Source: Diploptera punctata (taxonomy: Eukaryota; Arthropoda; Insecta; Blattodea; Blaberidae). From it: a stretch of DNA of 64,000 nucleotides. Below the pieces are notes generated by a model. The model was not told the origin of the DNA. It searched no databases and saw only the letters and a program-made list of their open reading frames with translations. The stretch covers positions 186,001 to 250,000 of the forward strand of contig JASPKZ010004951.1 in assembly GCA_030220185.1 (NCBI GenBank), in the 5' to 3' direction. The translations under genes were made by a program, and so were the position numbers. Of the stretch, positions 32,732-44,146 are shown in pieces. Every line of letters starts with the position of its first letter. The first letter of the stretch is position 1.

Positions 32732-32744
32732 TTCATATCTGTAT

Positions 32745-33664
32745 TTTAAACTTAACTCTGAATATCAGTAGCAGATATGTTTCTGGGGCATCATCTCTCT
32801 ACTTTTCAATATAAATTAGAATAGATAATAACATTACAAGGATTAAAAAGAGGTTTTTATGGATGAATTAATATAAATTTTCAAACAAATTTGTAAAACA
32901 TTTTCAATTGTTGCAATGCACATTATTTTATTTCATATTATGCTGAATTTCATTATTTTTAATAAATAATTATTAACATATACCGTATATAACCTACTCA
33001 ATAAATTACAAAACAGCACTCGTAAATATGCTCACAAAAAAACTTGCTTCATTGTAATTTTGAGGATATAAGGACTATTTCAACATAAAATACCAAATAA
33101 AGAAATATATCAAAAATATATGCCAACAAAAATTAATAATCGCTTAAACTTACAGTTAATCAGCCAATTTCATTATTAATTGTTACAATGAAACAAATGA
33201 AAGTTGTTTCAGTAAGTAGGCTACTGCCAATTGACAAAATGGTAATTGAATCACAACTACTAGAAATACATTTTTGAGATGTGAATCGTTTATTTATATT
33301 TAATCTTATAACAAATGAATGCTGATGTTATGAACTTATTATTCATGTCCATATAATTTTACTTAATGTTACTTCTAAAATTATAAACTAAGTTTGCCAT
33401 AGTTCATTCATATGTTGGCAAAAGTTTTTATGAACATTAAAGAGTACATTATACATGATGTTCCATTTTCAGACCTTTTTGTAAAATTGTAAACCACTGA
33501 AATGAGACATAGTATGAATTAAAATGTTTTAATATAACAGAAATGATACAACCATTCTCCAAAAAATTCAATAAATATATTATTTAACAAATATTTACAT
33601 CGATCAATAACAGATAGGAAATAACACTGAAGTATATCATCATTAAGATATTAAACTAGAAATA
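32745..33664. other. no gene recognised
   Basis: AT-rich, apparently unique sequence with no supported frame, repeat or element end. Confidence 0.4.
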
Positions 33665-33840
33665 TTCACCAAACCTCATATTTTCTTACCTGGTTATTTC
33701 AAAAACTATCATCTTCATTCACATTGGTTATCTAATGTCTTGTAGATTCTTTCCTTTAGTGGTGGACAGACAAACAAAAAACAAATCCTTCTCCCAGGAA
33801 TTTCAAGATTCATTAATTTGTCCCTTTACTTCTGGATGAA
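33665..33840 (-). pseudogene. PLE family A tail relic
   Basis: The minus strand reads TTAATGAATCTTGAAATTCC (the LMNFEIP-like end of the nuclease region), then decayed sequence and AATATGAGGTTTGG. No ribozyme core could be recognised. Confidence 0.5.
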
Positions 33841-35740
33841 ATTTCAAGGGAAATGGTTATGATTGTGATGTTCATATGCTTATCACTAAAGAATATATAA
33901 GGCTGGGGAGGAACACAATAGTCAAAATTCTAGTTGAGAATGGAAATGATGGTCTTTGAAACATCAAATGTGGTGCATATATATGGCTCAATGTATTAAA
34001 TATATTTACATACTTTTAAAGAGAACAAAATATGAGCATCATAAAAAATGTGGCAGTTTTATCCCTATATAAACATTTAAAGCAACAAAAAAAAACAAAA
34101 AAGCACGAATAGATGTGAAGCATCATTACAAATTCAATTTTCATATATCCAGCTTATTTAACAGTATAATATTAATAACATACAGTGGTATAGTCTGATA
34201 AAATTGATGGTACACAGTTATGTTTTAAGTTCCTCTGAAAAAAAAATTGAATGCACAACCACTTTCATGGTAGCCGATGTTGCCTCTGGTAGATTACAAA
34301 TGCCGATGGTACAAAAATACATCAATACATCAGAATTTATTATATCCATGAAATTAAATATTAACTTCAGTTTAAATTAATGACATGCATTTAGTATTGT
34401 TTATGGAAATTAATTATCTTGTAATGCCCTGCATTTTATAAAGAAAGTAATGAGACTTTATAATTGTTATTCATTTTCTTAAATATTTGATTTATGTAAT
34501 TGTCACACTGTTGATTTATTTTACGCTCCAATGACAAGCCAACTCACAAGCATTTGGTGTAATTTTTCCACTTTGTATAAAAAATTTAATGAAGAATGAT
34601 GTGTAGGCCCTGTGAAGTTGCAGGCCAGTCAACTTACTACCTCCAGTGAAGCAAACAGTACAGACACTGAACAAAGAAGCTTATGCCATCATCCAATACA
34701 AACTCAAAGAAGGCAATATAAACAGCAATTTACCAACATGAATCACCCTTCAAAACTCTACCACCAAAAGTTGTGCCATCAACTTTCTCACTGGCTGTAC
34801 AAATCAATTTCATAACAATTAATGCTTTTGTCACCTATTTGATATATTTTATAAATGGAAATTTAGTATGTGAACAAGTACATTTTAAGGAAAAAATCTG
34901 CATCTGAGTTAGAGAGTGATTTGCAGATCTCCAGCTTTTCGTGAACACTCTAACTTCGTTAAGTTGAACTTCAGAAACTCAAATTTACTACATCTCAAAG
35001 TAATGTATATATTTTACATACTTTTTTTCCATAACACAAAATTCTATTACTCCAAATGTTCAATATGTCAAAGGATATTTCATACAAGAACTTGAAACAT
35101 ATTTCTTTAACTCAAATTTTAATAGTCCACAAAATTAACAGATTGAAGTACTATTACCATACTTCTCTGAAGTGCTATAGGCAGCAGAAATGAGAATACT
35201 TGAAAATCGGTACTCTATTCTGTCTAAAGAGATTGAAACATATTTAATTGGAATTAAAGGCAATAATACAAGTTCAATGATGTACAGAATTAACAGATAG
35301 ACATACCATTACTTTACCAATATTTGATAGACATTGAAAATGAGTCAACAGCGTCCACAATAGGGTATTCTATTGTGTCCAAACATCATTTTCTACACCC
35401 TTGGGAATTCAGTGTTCTTCACAAAAATACAAAAGTAATGTTTTCTATAGAATTCAGTGTGAAATATTGTAGTTGAGTCCTGTTAATGACCAGCAGCACA
35501 CAGTGAAGTTCGCACTATGGAAGCAACTTTTAAAAACCTTAAGTGTGAGTGAACAGTTACAGATGATTCAAAAAGTGAAAAGTGGTTCATGAGAACTTTT
35601 TGGAGCCATAAATCTGCTTGAAAACTTTGTAGAAAACAGGATGCTTCAAAACTAAAGCAAAACAGAATGATGAACTTCTTTGCAAACATAGTTTGGCAAG
35701 TAAAATAAAAATCTCAAAAAGTGAACATTAAAGTACAGTA
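33841..35740. other. no gene recognised
   Basis: AT-rich sequence. A 67-codon frame at 34612-34815 is low-complexity and without family resemblance. Nothing else is supported. Confidence 0.4.
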
Positions 35741-35741
35741 G

Positions 35742-36900
35742 TTTATCATCATCATCATCATCATCACTCCAAGGATTAGGCAATTGCCCGTTCCGACTTC
35801 ATATTGCATCAGCCCAACGTCTTCTAGGTCTTCCAACATCACGCCTTCCTCTTGCTTGATAATTTCTGGCTAACAATGGATATCTCTCCTTGCTCATTCC
35901 ATCCATGTGATCAATCCATTTCTGTCTGTAATTCGTGACTTTATCCAATAAAGGCTGTACTTTCAATTCTTCTCTTATATCCTCATTTCTTATTCTATCA
36001 AGTCTTGTACATCCTTTTACTTGTCTTAGGAACCGCATCTCTGCCGTCTGTATTCTATCCCTCTGTCTTTTCACTGGAGCCCAAGTTTCACATCCATACA
36101 ATATTGTGGGAACCGCCATAACATTATACATTTTTATCTTGGTTTCTTTTCTAATTTTATTTTTGAATGTTCTCTGTATTGTTCCACTCACCGTCTGAAA
36201 TTTATTTATTTTGGAGTCAATATCTCTTTCCACATTGTAGCCAACATCACAGCCCAAATATTTGAAACTAGACACCTGTTCTATACTTTGATTTTCTAAA
36301 ATAATTTTGGTTCTCACTGGATCTCTTCCTCTAAAAGCCATGGTCTTCGTTTTCCTTACAGAAATTTTTAGATCGTATAATTTACATATTTCATTTAATG
36401 CATGCATTGATTTCTGTAAGTCGTCTTCATTTTTCTGTATTATGATTACATCGTCAGCAAATAAAAGATTATTTATGCACATTTTATTATCCATTCTTAT
36501 TCCTGGATTTACTAAAACTTTCCATTTATTAAAAATATCGTCTATATATATATTAAACAAAGTGGGTGATAAACTACATCCTTGTCGTAATCCAGTATTT
36601 GTTTTGATTGCATCTGTTCTTTTGAATCCGGTATCTATAATTATATTTGTGTCTTCATATAATGTCTTTATTGTTTCTACAAGGCACAGCGGGTATCCTT
36701 TCATTCGTAATATTTCCCATAATTTTTGTCTGTTTACTCGATCGAAGGCCTTATCCAAATCTATAAATCCTATGTGAGTTTCTAAGTTATGTTCTCTTCT
36801 CTTTTCTATGAGTTGTTTCAGTGTAAAGACATTGTCTATACATGACCTTCCCTTTCTGAATCCACTTTGATTTTCACTTATTATTACTTCTGTTAACAGT
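35742..36900 (-). mobile_element. 5'-truncated LINE (RTE-like, second family)
   Basis: The minus strand holds the RT C-terminal two thirds and the terminal module. The 3' end is marked by a (GAT)n tail, seen as (ATC)n at 35746-35766. A 5' truncation near 36900 is typical of target-primed insertions. Confidence 0.85.
35799..36758 (-). pseudogene. LINE reverse transcriptase fragment (319-codon open frame)
   Basis: The longest intact LINE frame in the window. It starts in the palm with DKAFDRVNRQKLWEILRMKG. TGLRQGCSLSPTLFNIYIDD is followed by INNLLFADDVIIIQKNEDDL, with catalytic FADD, then VSSFKYLGCDVGY. The C-terminal module reads AVPTILYGCETWAPVKRQRD, AEMRFLRQVKGCTRLDRIR and ARGRRDVGRPRRRWADAI. 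The upstream frame (36760-36900, HNLETHIGFIDL) continues the RT after a break. No endonuclease is present. Confidence 0.88.
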
Positions 36901-36954
36901 AGTTTACTAAATGAAATTAAAGAATGCCATTTTTAATTATAGTATGCAGTGTAC

Positions 36955-37115
36955 TTGCCGATGTTGAGAAGACCAGCTATAAAACTGGGGAACCCGACAT
37001 GCTGACCACATGTCACCCCTACACTGGCTTATGATTGTCTATCTCTGTGATTAACACATGTGGACGTGAGGCCAGCAGCCAGCTGCTAGGCCAAGGGCCT
37101 TCTAGGTTTGTCATG
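36955..37115 (+). repeat. Leu/Ser-type tRNA SINE fragment
   Basis: It resembles the second half of 57314-57663 (GAACCCGACATGCTGACCAC, then ACACATGTGGACGTGAGGCC). The head is absent. Confidence 0.6.
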
Positions 37116-37439
37116 CTTGGAGTTGTAGAGTATTTTGCAGTGTACATCTATTTTTTTATATCTTTAAATTTTGATAGCCCAAAGCATTATGTTTGTCCAA
37201 AAACACTGAGATATCTAAGTTCTCATACCTCAATGCCTAAATCATACATAATCATGCTAATCATGGAAAATCTAGTAGAGGCACTCTTTTTCTCTTAAAA
37301 TATAGCTTGGAATGACAAGAGCCCAAAAGAATTTTTAACAAAAAATTATGTTCAATTTCATATTTTAGAAGATACATAAAAAATAGGCTTAACTTACATC
37401 AAATTAACTACAAGAAATATACATAGCAAAATCATTAAG

Positions 37440-37512
37440 GGTCGTATGCAAATACATTAGTCTCTACTCAAATTACTTCCAATCACTGGTGAGCTGACTC
37501 ACCGTGAGCAAT
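37440..37512 (-). repeat. fragment shared with 480-560
   Basis: The minus strand matches the plus strand at about 484-560 (CAGCTCACCAGTGATTGGAA and AGTAATTTGAGTAGAGACTA). It is a dispersed repeat of unknown class. Confidence 0.55.
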
Positions 37513-37519
37513 TGCTGCG

Positions 37520-38140
37520 GAGTCGATTTATTAAATGGGTGGTTACGATTTACCGGTTTTTTAGTTATGCATGAAAGTTGACGTTTTGTGTAATATTGGC
37601 AACGAATTACCTCAGAATTTTCAGCGATTTAATAACCGACTTCCGTTATTTTCGTTCTGCTATTAGAGGAAGGCATTTGCGCTTGATTCCCGCAAATACC
37701 GTATACAACGACGTCTGCAGTCGCGCAATATGTACGACGAATTTATCCTGTTCTTCCAGTTGAATTCTTTGGTAGACTCTATCAAATTCCTTTTATCGCT
37801 GCGTGGTACCGAAAAATATGATTCGAAGTCTGCTAAGGTCCGAACATCTTGGGAAACAGCTGGCAAAGGTTTCTCAACTACATCCGTTACCAGCGTTTCC
37901 CCTTCGGGATTTTCATCGATAGTTTCTATCTTGAGCTTTACGATCTTAAGGTACCTCGTCAGGTTAGCTTACAATTATTACCGCTTTGTGAATAGGATTC
38001 TGTAGTAAGATAAAATGTGTTTTGTATTAAAATCTTTCTCAGACAGAGAACGCCGTTTACTGTCGAATGCGTTCAAACATTTCGACACTAGGTCTGTGGA
38101 CTCTGAGCATGGTGTCACTGGTGTCCAGGCGTTTTAGTAC
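37520..38140. other. CpG-rich island of unknown origin with minus-strand frame
   Basis: This stretch has many CG dinucleotides in a window where they are scarce. On the minus strand an open frame of about 100 codons (37968-37663, no ATG) reads LKIETIDENPEGETLV, DVRTLADFESYFSVPRS, ESTKEFNWKNRINSSYIL and ends in a stop. I recognise no family. It could be a host exon fragment, a captured gene piece or part of an unrecognised element. Confidence 0.4.
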
Positions 38141-38826
38141 ATAGCGAAGATGTCATATCAGTTCTACGATTAGCGACATTATATTCCATATGAGCTTAAT
38201 GGCTGTATAGTAAAATGGTATAGAATAAAAATAAGGTCAAAGAACACTTCATAAATACCACATGTGGAGAAACAACAGTACTGCTGATTTTTATGAACTA
38301 TAGGACTAAAGAACAGATGGAGAAACCAATAGAATCGTCGGAATGGGTAAAGTCTTTATTTATATGTGATGTCCATGTTTCATTCAAAGGATCTTAGAAA
38401 GCAGACATATTATATATATTCAATTCAGGCAGTTGTAATAGTTGGGAATAGGGATGAAAATGTCCTAAACATATCCTGTTCAGTAAATTTATTTATGAGA
38501 TAGAATGTACAATTTTCTAATTCATTACATGATTCATTCAACAAATGGCTGAAATATACTGTAGTATTTTCATATTTGTGTAAGCATTATTTTTTAAGCT
38601 TGTACACATTTGGTCAATCAAGAAATGCAATATAAAGCATAAACAAACAACGAGGTTCATAGTTAAATATGGGAAATGTCACTTTTCCTTAACTTGACGC
38701 ATATGGTTAATGCAACAGCAACAAATGCTAATATTCCTATTCCAAGTGGTGTAATTATGAGGTACCTTATTCATAAATTAATGAGTCATTTTGTTACATC
38801 TTACCTCATATTTTATGTTTTCTTAA

Positions 38827-38878
38827 CCACGGGAACTGCAGTTTTCAAAAGGACACATTCCTTTCATTTTCAATCGAC
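38827..38878 (-). ncRNA. hammerhead-like motif, PLE family B
   Basis: TTGAAAA box, T, GAAAGG/CCTTTT, GAA, palindrome AACTGCAGTT, C. Confidence 0.6.
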
Positions 38879-39326
38879 ATTATGACTACCGGATTTTCGT
38901 TGGAATCTCCATCTATAACGTTGCCATCTGGTGTTGATTTGATGAACTTCTAGATCAGGAATTTCGAAATTTATGGATTTAAATTTGTTCTCCCAAACAG
39001 TAAATTCTAAAGGTTTTTCCAAATGTTTTAGAAGTTTGGCCTCTTTTTCAATTTTATGACTCTCCAACAAACTATGTGCTGCAATAGCTGATTTTTCACA
39101 TAGTTTGTTGGAGAGTCATAAAATTGAAAAAGAGGCCAAACTTCTAAAATATTTGGAAAAACTTTTAGAATTGACAGTTTGGGAAAAATATATATTCAGA
39201 AGAACAAATTTAAATCCATGAATTTCAAAATTCTTGATGAACAGGACCTGATCTCGAAGTTCATCAAATCAACACCAGATGGCATTGTTATAGATGGAGA
39301 TTCCAATGAAAATCCGGTAGTCATAA

Positions 39327-39378
39327 TGTCGGTTGAAAATGAAAGGGATGTGTCCTTTTGAAAACTGCAGTTCCTGTG
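39327..39378 (+). ncRNA. hammerhead-like motif, PLE family B
   Basis: TTGAAAA box, T, GAAAGG/CCTTTT, GAA, AACTGCAGTT, C. CGG before the box faces CTG after it. Confidence 0.6.
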
Positions 39379-39521
39379 TTTAAGAAAACATAAAATATAA
39401 GGTAAGATGTAAAAAATGACTCATTAATTTATGAAACAACAAGGTACTTAAACAAAGTAGGAATTAACACTATCACTAATTAAATTTTAATAATTCCACC
39501 TCACCTCATAAATTGTCTTAT

Positions 39522-39566
39522 TCTTAGACCAATTTTGAAACAATTATTCCATCTTCAGTATTTTCA
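39522..39566 (-). ncRNA. degenerate hammerhead-like motif, PLE family A
   Basis: CTGAAGA box and T, with a GGAA/TTTC stem, then AAAATTGGTC where GAAACTAGTC is expected. Confidence 0.4.
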
Positions 39567-39851
39567 CAACCATTGTTCTGTCATGGTGATGCCTGGCTTC
39601 TTCCTCCATTTTTCGGTAGACTGATGAATCTCCAATTCAAATCACATTCCCAGCAATTTCAAAATTCATAACTTTCTCATCCTCATTTTTCTTAATGAGT
39701 TCTTTATGTTTTTCTATTTGTTTTATCAATTTACCCTTTCTTCCTTAAAATATTTTTTTCTGACAAAAAAAAAGCCAAATTAATAAAACAAATAGAAAAA
39801 CCTAAAGAACTCATGGTTTGGGGAAGAAAAGAAATCTAGATACAAATAAAT

Positions 39852-40147
39852 TCATCCATCCATAGTAATTCATGCTATGCTTGCAGCTTTACTAGGGAAT
39901 TGTAGGTGTGGTAGCTTCCCATTGCTTTCCACACCGGTGAAGGATGATGATAATGATAATGATAAGGATGATGCTGATGATGGCCATATGATTTCGGGGA
40001 CCATTTGGGCCTTACAGTTTCCCTGACATTTGTCTTACAGGTGAGGAAAAACCCCTCACCCAGAAAAACTGCCCTGACTGGGGATCGAACACCGGGCCCG
40101 CTGCGTGACAAGGCAGCACGCTACCTCGAGACCACAGCAGTTGACAT
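39852..40147 (-). mobile_element. tRNA-derived SINE (type Z) with TSD
   Basis: CAAATAAAT lies on both sides (39843-39851 and 40148-40156). The minus strand begins with the GTGGTCTCGAGGTAG-type head and ends near the CATAGCATGAATTA segment. The body matches 1525-1850 and 5347-5676. Confidence 0.75.
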
Positions 40148-40235
40148 GCAAATAAATAAGGAGAAATTAATGAATTTTGAAATTGCTGGGAAATGTGATT
40201 TGATTTGGAGGTTTATCAGTCTACCAACAGATGGA

Positions 40236-40282
40236 GAATATTTAAGATGAAATAATTGTTTTGAAATGGGTCTAAAAGAAGA
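40236..40282 (+). ncRNA. very degenerate hammerhead-like motif
   Basis: TTTAAGA box, short GAAATA/TGTTTT-like stem, GAA, then ATGGGT and C. Included because position and order match. Confidence 0.25.
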
Positions 40283-40634
40283 CAATTTATGAGGTGAGAT
40301 GGAACTATTATTTAATTAATGAGTTATTTGTTTTATGAAGCCAAACATATAAGACATAAGCAGACATATCTATATACAGAGAGCTGCAAAGAAGGTGCAG
40401 TATACACAGCATGCATCCATCACTGGACAGGAAATGGCCCATTTGCAAGACTGGAATAATTTAGCAGAATATGACACTAGAATGCATCGACACTTTGTTT
40501 CCAGTTCTACCTGTCATCTACATAATTTGTAGTCACAGTGAGTTCACTGATCCACTTACCATGGTTCAATACAGCACATATCAACAAATTTTTACTTAAA
40601 GTAGAATTTTTTTATCACTCACCTCATATTGTTC

Positions 40635-40697
40635 TTCTTATTTGACTATAAACTAGTTCCGGAACATAGTTTCTGTTCCATCCTCAGTATCGTCACA
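40635..40697 (-). ncRNA. hammerhead-like motif, PLE family A
   Basis: CTGAGGA box, T, GGAACA/TGTTCC helix II (perfect 6 bp), then GGAACTAG with a change in the GAAA block. Confidence 0.5.
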
Positions 40698-40924
40698 ACC
40701 GTTGTTCTGTCATCTTGAAGAGCTGTCCTTCGCTCCTTCCATTGGCTGACTGAAAAACCTCGAAACCAGGTCATTCTCACCAGGAATTTCAAAGTTCATC
40801 AATTAAAAAAAAAATTAATTGATGAACTTTGAAATTCCCGGTGAGAATGGCCTGGTTTCGAGGTTTTTCAGTCAGCCAATGGAAGGAACGAAGGACAGCT
40901 CTTCAAGACGACAGAACAATGGTC

Positions 40925-40982
40925 GTGACGATACTGAGGATGGAACAGAAATTATGTTCCGAAACTAAGTTTATAGTCAAAT
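40925..40982 (+). ncRNA. hammerhead-like motif, PLE family A
   Basis: Exact CTGAGGA (40934-40940), T, GGAACA/TGTTCC (perfect), then GAA. Helix III is ACTA with TAGT, closing a 6-nt loop, then C40978. Here helix III has expanded from the palindrome ACTAGT into a true stem-loop. Confidence 0.65.
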
Positions 40983-41439
40983 AAGAAGAACAATATAAGG
41001 TGAGTGATAAAAAAATTCTACCTTAATGAATATACCTCATAGTGAGAACTCCTAAAATAAGTAAATTTTTACTGTCAAATAATGCACAAATTTGTTTAAA
41101 AATGGCAAAAAAAACTTTATTATATTTGTGCAAGAATTGAATTAAGTCCTAGAAAATCCAACCAGCATCTAGCTCAGAAGTGGAACATCACGAACCATGT
41201 TAAAACAATTAAAAGTTTGAGGTTTCATCCATGTAAAATTTGTAGTGTTCATACATTACATCCTGCTGACTTTGATGCATCCACACACTCTGGATGAATT
41301 GAAGTCTGCAATTATATGAGAAATCCATGGAATATCACAAACAATTCTCCAGGAACTATTTATGGAATTTATTAATCAATGTCAGAAATGCATAAAACAT
41401 TTCCAACACAAACCTTAAAAGCGAGTAAAATATTTTAGT

Positions 41440-41705
41440 AAAGAAGCCAGATATTATTCCAGAAATTCCACATAAAACTACAGTAGCAAAATTTAGACTG
41501 CTTACAGAACATGACTATTTGGCCAAACATTTATATAAAATAGGAATCTACACAAATCCAAATTGTCCTCTATGCAACAAAGATGAAGAAATGAATGAAG
41601 AACACCTACAAACCTGTGAAGTATTACCTGTTGGATCCACCACAGAGAAATATTGGAGAGCAAGAACGCTAATGGCTTCGTTGCCAAGGTCCAGCATTTG
41701 AAAAC
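41440..41705 (+). pseudogene. non-LTR retrotransposon C-terminal zinc-like fragment
   Basis: FRLLTEHDYLAKHLYKIGIY, then CPLCNKDEEMNEEHLQTC is the CCHC-like end of Jockey/R1-type ORF2 proteins (the RNase H tail region). The frame ends TAG-like at 41700 and is followed by an A-rich tail (AAAACAACAACA). All catalytic domains are absent. Confidence 0.65.
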
Positions 41706-42084
41706 AACAACATATTTTGTTTCTATTTCAGTTCATTGTTTTTTATTTCAGTGAAATATTGTATTCATATTTTGATCTACTTCCTTCAGAAAATCTTTCA
41801 GTAAGTCATGACGACAGCCACTCCCTGCCCAGTGACGGGTGCAAGCCAAATACACTGAATGTTTGGTAATTTCTTTTATTTTGGATCTCTCTGTATATGA
41901 GATACGAAAACTGTCTTCTTTATCAAACAAATGTGTTTTTAACATAATCTGCTAAAAAAAAAACATACACACACACACATATATGGTGTCCAAAAAATCA
42001 AAATAAATATTTGTTAAGAGTGCGTGTGTACATATGTATATGTATATACTTCGTTAAATTTTAGATATCATTTTCACTCTTTCG

Positions 42085-42740
42085 AATTCTCATATCTTCT
42101 TCTTCTTCGTCAGGCTCTACGACTTCCAGTGGAATGTCTTGGCCTTCTCAACAAGTTTACGCCACTTCTTCCTATCTTGTGCAGTAGACTTCAAATCAAA
42201 AATCCCCATCTCTCTCAAATCTTCAATTACGTCATCCTCCCATCGATCCTTGGGTCTTCCCCTTGGTCTTGTTCCCTGTGGTTTCCAATTCAAAATATCA
42301 TTTGGCAATCTTCCCTTTGGCATTCTTAGTGTCTGTCCAAACCATTGTAATCTTTTGGATTTGATGAAACTAACTATATTTTCTTTATTATTCTTGAGGT
42401 ATAATTCGTCATTCCTTCTCAACCTCCAATTTCCATTTTCCTTTACTGGACCTAGCACTCTTCTAAATATTTTCCTCTCAAACGTTAATAGTCTTAATTT
42501 ATCTGCTTCTTTTAGTATCCAGGTTTCAGCTCCATAACATACGATTGGTCTTATTATTGCTGTATATAATTTGAATGTAACATTTTTTGATATTAATTTG
42601 CTTTTGAATATATCGAAATTAGCAAAATATGCTTTATTCCCTTGCGATATTCTTGTTTTGATCTCTTCTTCAACAGTATTATTATCATTTAGTATTGTAC
42701 CTAGGTACTTAAAGGAGTTAATTTGATCAATACAGCCACT
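42085..42740 (-). pseudogene. LINE C-terminal relic (third RTE-like variant)
   Basis: The minus strand, from about 42540, reads an interrupted CYGAETWILKEA-like start, then LLTFERKIFRRVLGPVKENG (upstream frame), LKSKRLQWFGQTLRM-like segments and RPRGRPKDRWEDDVIEDL (42458-42117). This is the post-RT module, divergent from the other two LINE families. RT is not present. Confidence 0.7.
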
Positions 42741-42892
42741 ATTTCAAGTTAGTTCAGTCAAATTTGTTTTATTTCGAATTCTCATATAGTTTCATCAAAA
42801 GTAGATACAGTGAAACCTCGATAACATGCACACTTTATTAAGTTATACCAGGTATTGAACATTGTTTATGCATATTGATAAAATTACAATAG

Positions 42893-42985
42893 AATGTAAC
42901 ATTATGAGGTTCTTTTTGATAATTATTTTGAGTCTAACATCTAACCTCATAAATTGTTTTGTTCTTAAGAACATGTTTCAATATA
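42893..42985 (-). repeat. PLE tail fragment (family G)
   Basis: The minus strand matches 44127-44200 (GAAACATGTTCTTAAGAACA, then ACAATTTATGAGGTTAGATG) and ends CATAATGTTAC. Only the distal half of the ribozyme motif remains. Confidence 0.6.
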
Positions 42986-43022
42986 AGATAAAATCAAATG
43001 TTTCATACCTCTCCTCATAATT

Positions 43023-43076
43023 ATTTTCTAAGTAGATCGCAATTTCGGGTATGGCAAACCCATCCTCAGTAACATT
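43023..43076 (-). ncRNA. hammerhead-like motif, PLE family C
   Basis: CTGAGGA box, T, GGGT/ACCC helix II, GAA, ATTGCGAT (a near-palindrome) and C. TTA before the box faces TAC after it. Confidence 0.6.
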
Positions 43077-43326
43077 TTGCCAACTGGTGTTACATCGATC
43101 GGAAAAACCACTTCTTCTTCCCTCTGTTGGTGGACTGATAGACCTCTGGATCAGGTAAGAATTCACAGGAATTTCAAAGTTCATAAGTTTTTCTTTGTTT
43201 TTCTGAATGTGGATTTTTTCCCAAACTGCTAGTTCCTTTTGTTTATCTATTTGTTTAATTAGACTAGCTTTTGATTCAATTAGATGTTTTTTGGACCAAG
43301 CATGAGCAGCTACTGCTGACTTTTCC

Positions 43327-43671
43327 TCCTCTCCTCTCCTGGTGTGACAGGCCTAGCAGGCCCTTAGCCTACAAGCCGGCTTCCGGCCTCACATCCACAT
43401 GTGTCAATCACAGAGGTAGATGATCAGCCAGTGTTGGGGAGACATGTGGTCAGCATGTCGAGTCCCCCAGCCATTATAGTTAGTTTTCTCAACCTGAAAC
43501 CGCTACTTATTGTAGCTACCCAAATGCCTCACGATGCTGGGTGGGCACCGATCCCATACTGGCCAAAGTACCATGAGAAAATTTCATCCACCATGGAGAC
43601 TCGAACCAGCGCAAGTCTTGTAGCTCTGCGCCAAGGCTTCCTGCCTTAACCACTCGGCTACAGCGCAGGAC
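43327..43671 (-). mobile_element. Leu/Ser-type tRNA SINE with 12-bp TSD
   Basis: GCTGACTTTTCC lies at 43315-43326 and 43672-43683. The minus strand starts with a GTAGCCGAGTGGTTAAGGCA-type head (A box) and GGTTCGAGTCTCC (B box). It is a good copy of the family at 57314. Confidence 0.85.
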
Positions 43672-43709
43672 GCTGACTTTTCCACTTCTCCATTTTCGAC
43701 ATTTCTGAG

Positions 43710-43837
43710 ATTATATTATTTTTAGTCTGATCATCTTACCTCAATATTAATGTTGATTATATTGAGGTAAGATGATCAGACTAAAAATAATATAATTACA
43801 ATAACCTCAAAATATCACTTCCTAAAATTAAATATTA
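43710..43837. mobile_element. tail-only PLE hairpin (family G) inserted in another PLE
   Basis: Arms 43710-43746 and 43760-43796 are reverse complements (TTTTTAGTCTGATCATCTTA). It ends with AACCTCAAAATATCACTTCC. Near-identical 9-bp flanks (TTTCTGAGA and TTTCTAAGA) look like a target-site duplication. Confidence 0.75.
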
Positions 43838-43902
43838 ATTTCTAAGATGTTCTTCCACCCTTGTTTTCAAATTCCTCACCTCATAATGATTTATTCCTAT
43901 AA

Positions 43903-43958
43903 AAGTTCAATGTTTCAATATATCAATTATATATATAATCGTCAGCTCATTCAGACTT
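43903..43958 (-). ncRNA. hammerhead-like motif
   Basis: CTGACGA box, AT-only helix II, GAA, ACATTGAAC (palindrome lost). Confidence 0.4.
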
Positions 43959-44097
43959 GAATTTTCGGTAGTTGGCCCTGGATGTCAACTCCCCCTCCAT
44001 CTTTTGGTTGTCCGAAGAACTTGATAATCAAATCCTTTTTTCTTCAAAGATGGAAGGGGAATCGACATCCAGAGCCAACTACCAAAAATTCAAAAGT

Positions 44098-44146
44098 CTG
44101 AACGAGGTGATGATAATATGAAGACATATTGAAACCTGTTCTCAAG
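44098..44146 (+). ncRNA. hammerhead-like motif
   Basis: GTGATGA box (first base changed), T, AATAT/ATATT helix II, GAA, ACCTGT and T. Confidence 0.4.

Larger units (their letters stand above)
38755..39418. mobile_element. PLE inverted dimer (family B)
   Basis: The minus copy (38755-39078) and plus copy (39097-39418) are separated by 18 nt. Both hold the GIY-YIG C-terminus (SLLESHKIEKEAKLLK on the minus, plus-strand counterpart at 39100-39360), a hammerhead-like motif and the AGGTAAGATGT tail. The minus arm has a small deletion in the EKIYIQKN segment. Outermost is ATTATGAGGTACC...ACCTCATA. Confidence 0.85.
39500..40305. mobile_element. PLE inverted dimer (family A) split by a SINE
   Basis: The minus half (39500-39770) and plus half (39776-40305) both carry the family A tail (MNFEIAGKCDL-type frame at 40171-40250; minus equivalent near 39620-39680). 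The plus half is split by the SINE at 39852-40147. Frames are broken throughout. Confidence 0.7.
40615..41045. mobile_element. PLE inverted dimer, tail only (family A)
   Basis: Arms 40615-40805 and 40812-41000 are close reverse complements around an A-rich spacer. The centre is at the TTAATTGATGAACTTTGAAA position of the family A tail, so both copies were truncated at the same place. Each arm carries a hammerhead-like motif. The right side ends ACCTCATAGTGAGAACTCCTA. Confidence 0.85.
43000..43870 (-). mobile_element. PLE (family A) with two nested insertions
   Basis: The minus strand carries the nuclease C-terminus (SAVAAHAWSKKHLIESKASL, ELAVWEKIHIQKNKEKLMNF), a hammerhead-like motif and ATGAGGAGAGG. 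It is interrupted by a SINE (43327-43671) and a PLE hairpin (43710-43837). Sequence on each side of both insertions joins correctly. Confidence 0.75.

Noticed and set aside
34612..34815. Short host gene
   Set aside because: Low-complexity, Gln/His-rich frame with no domain, splice signal or relative.
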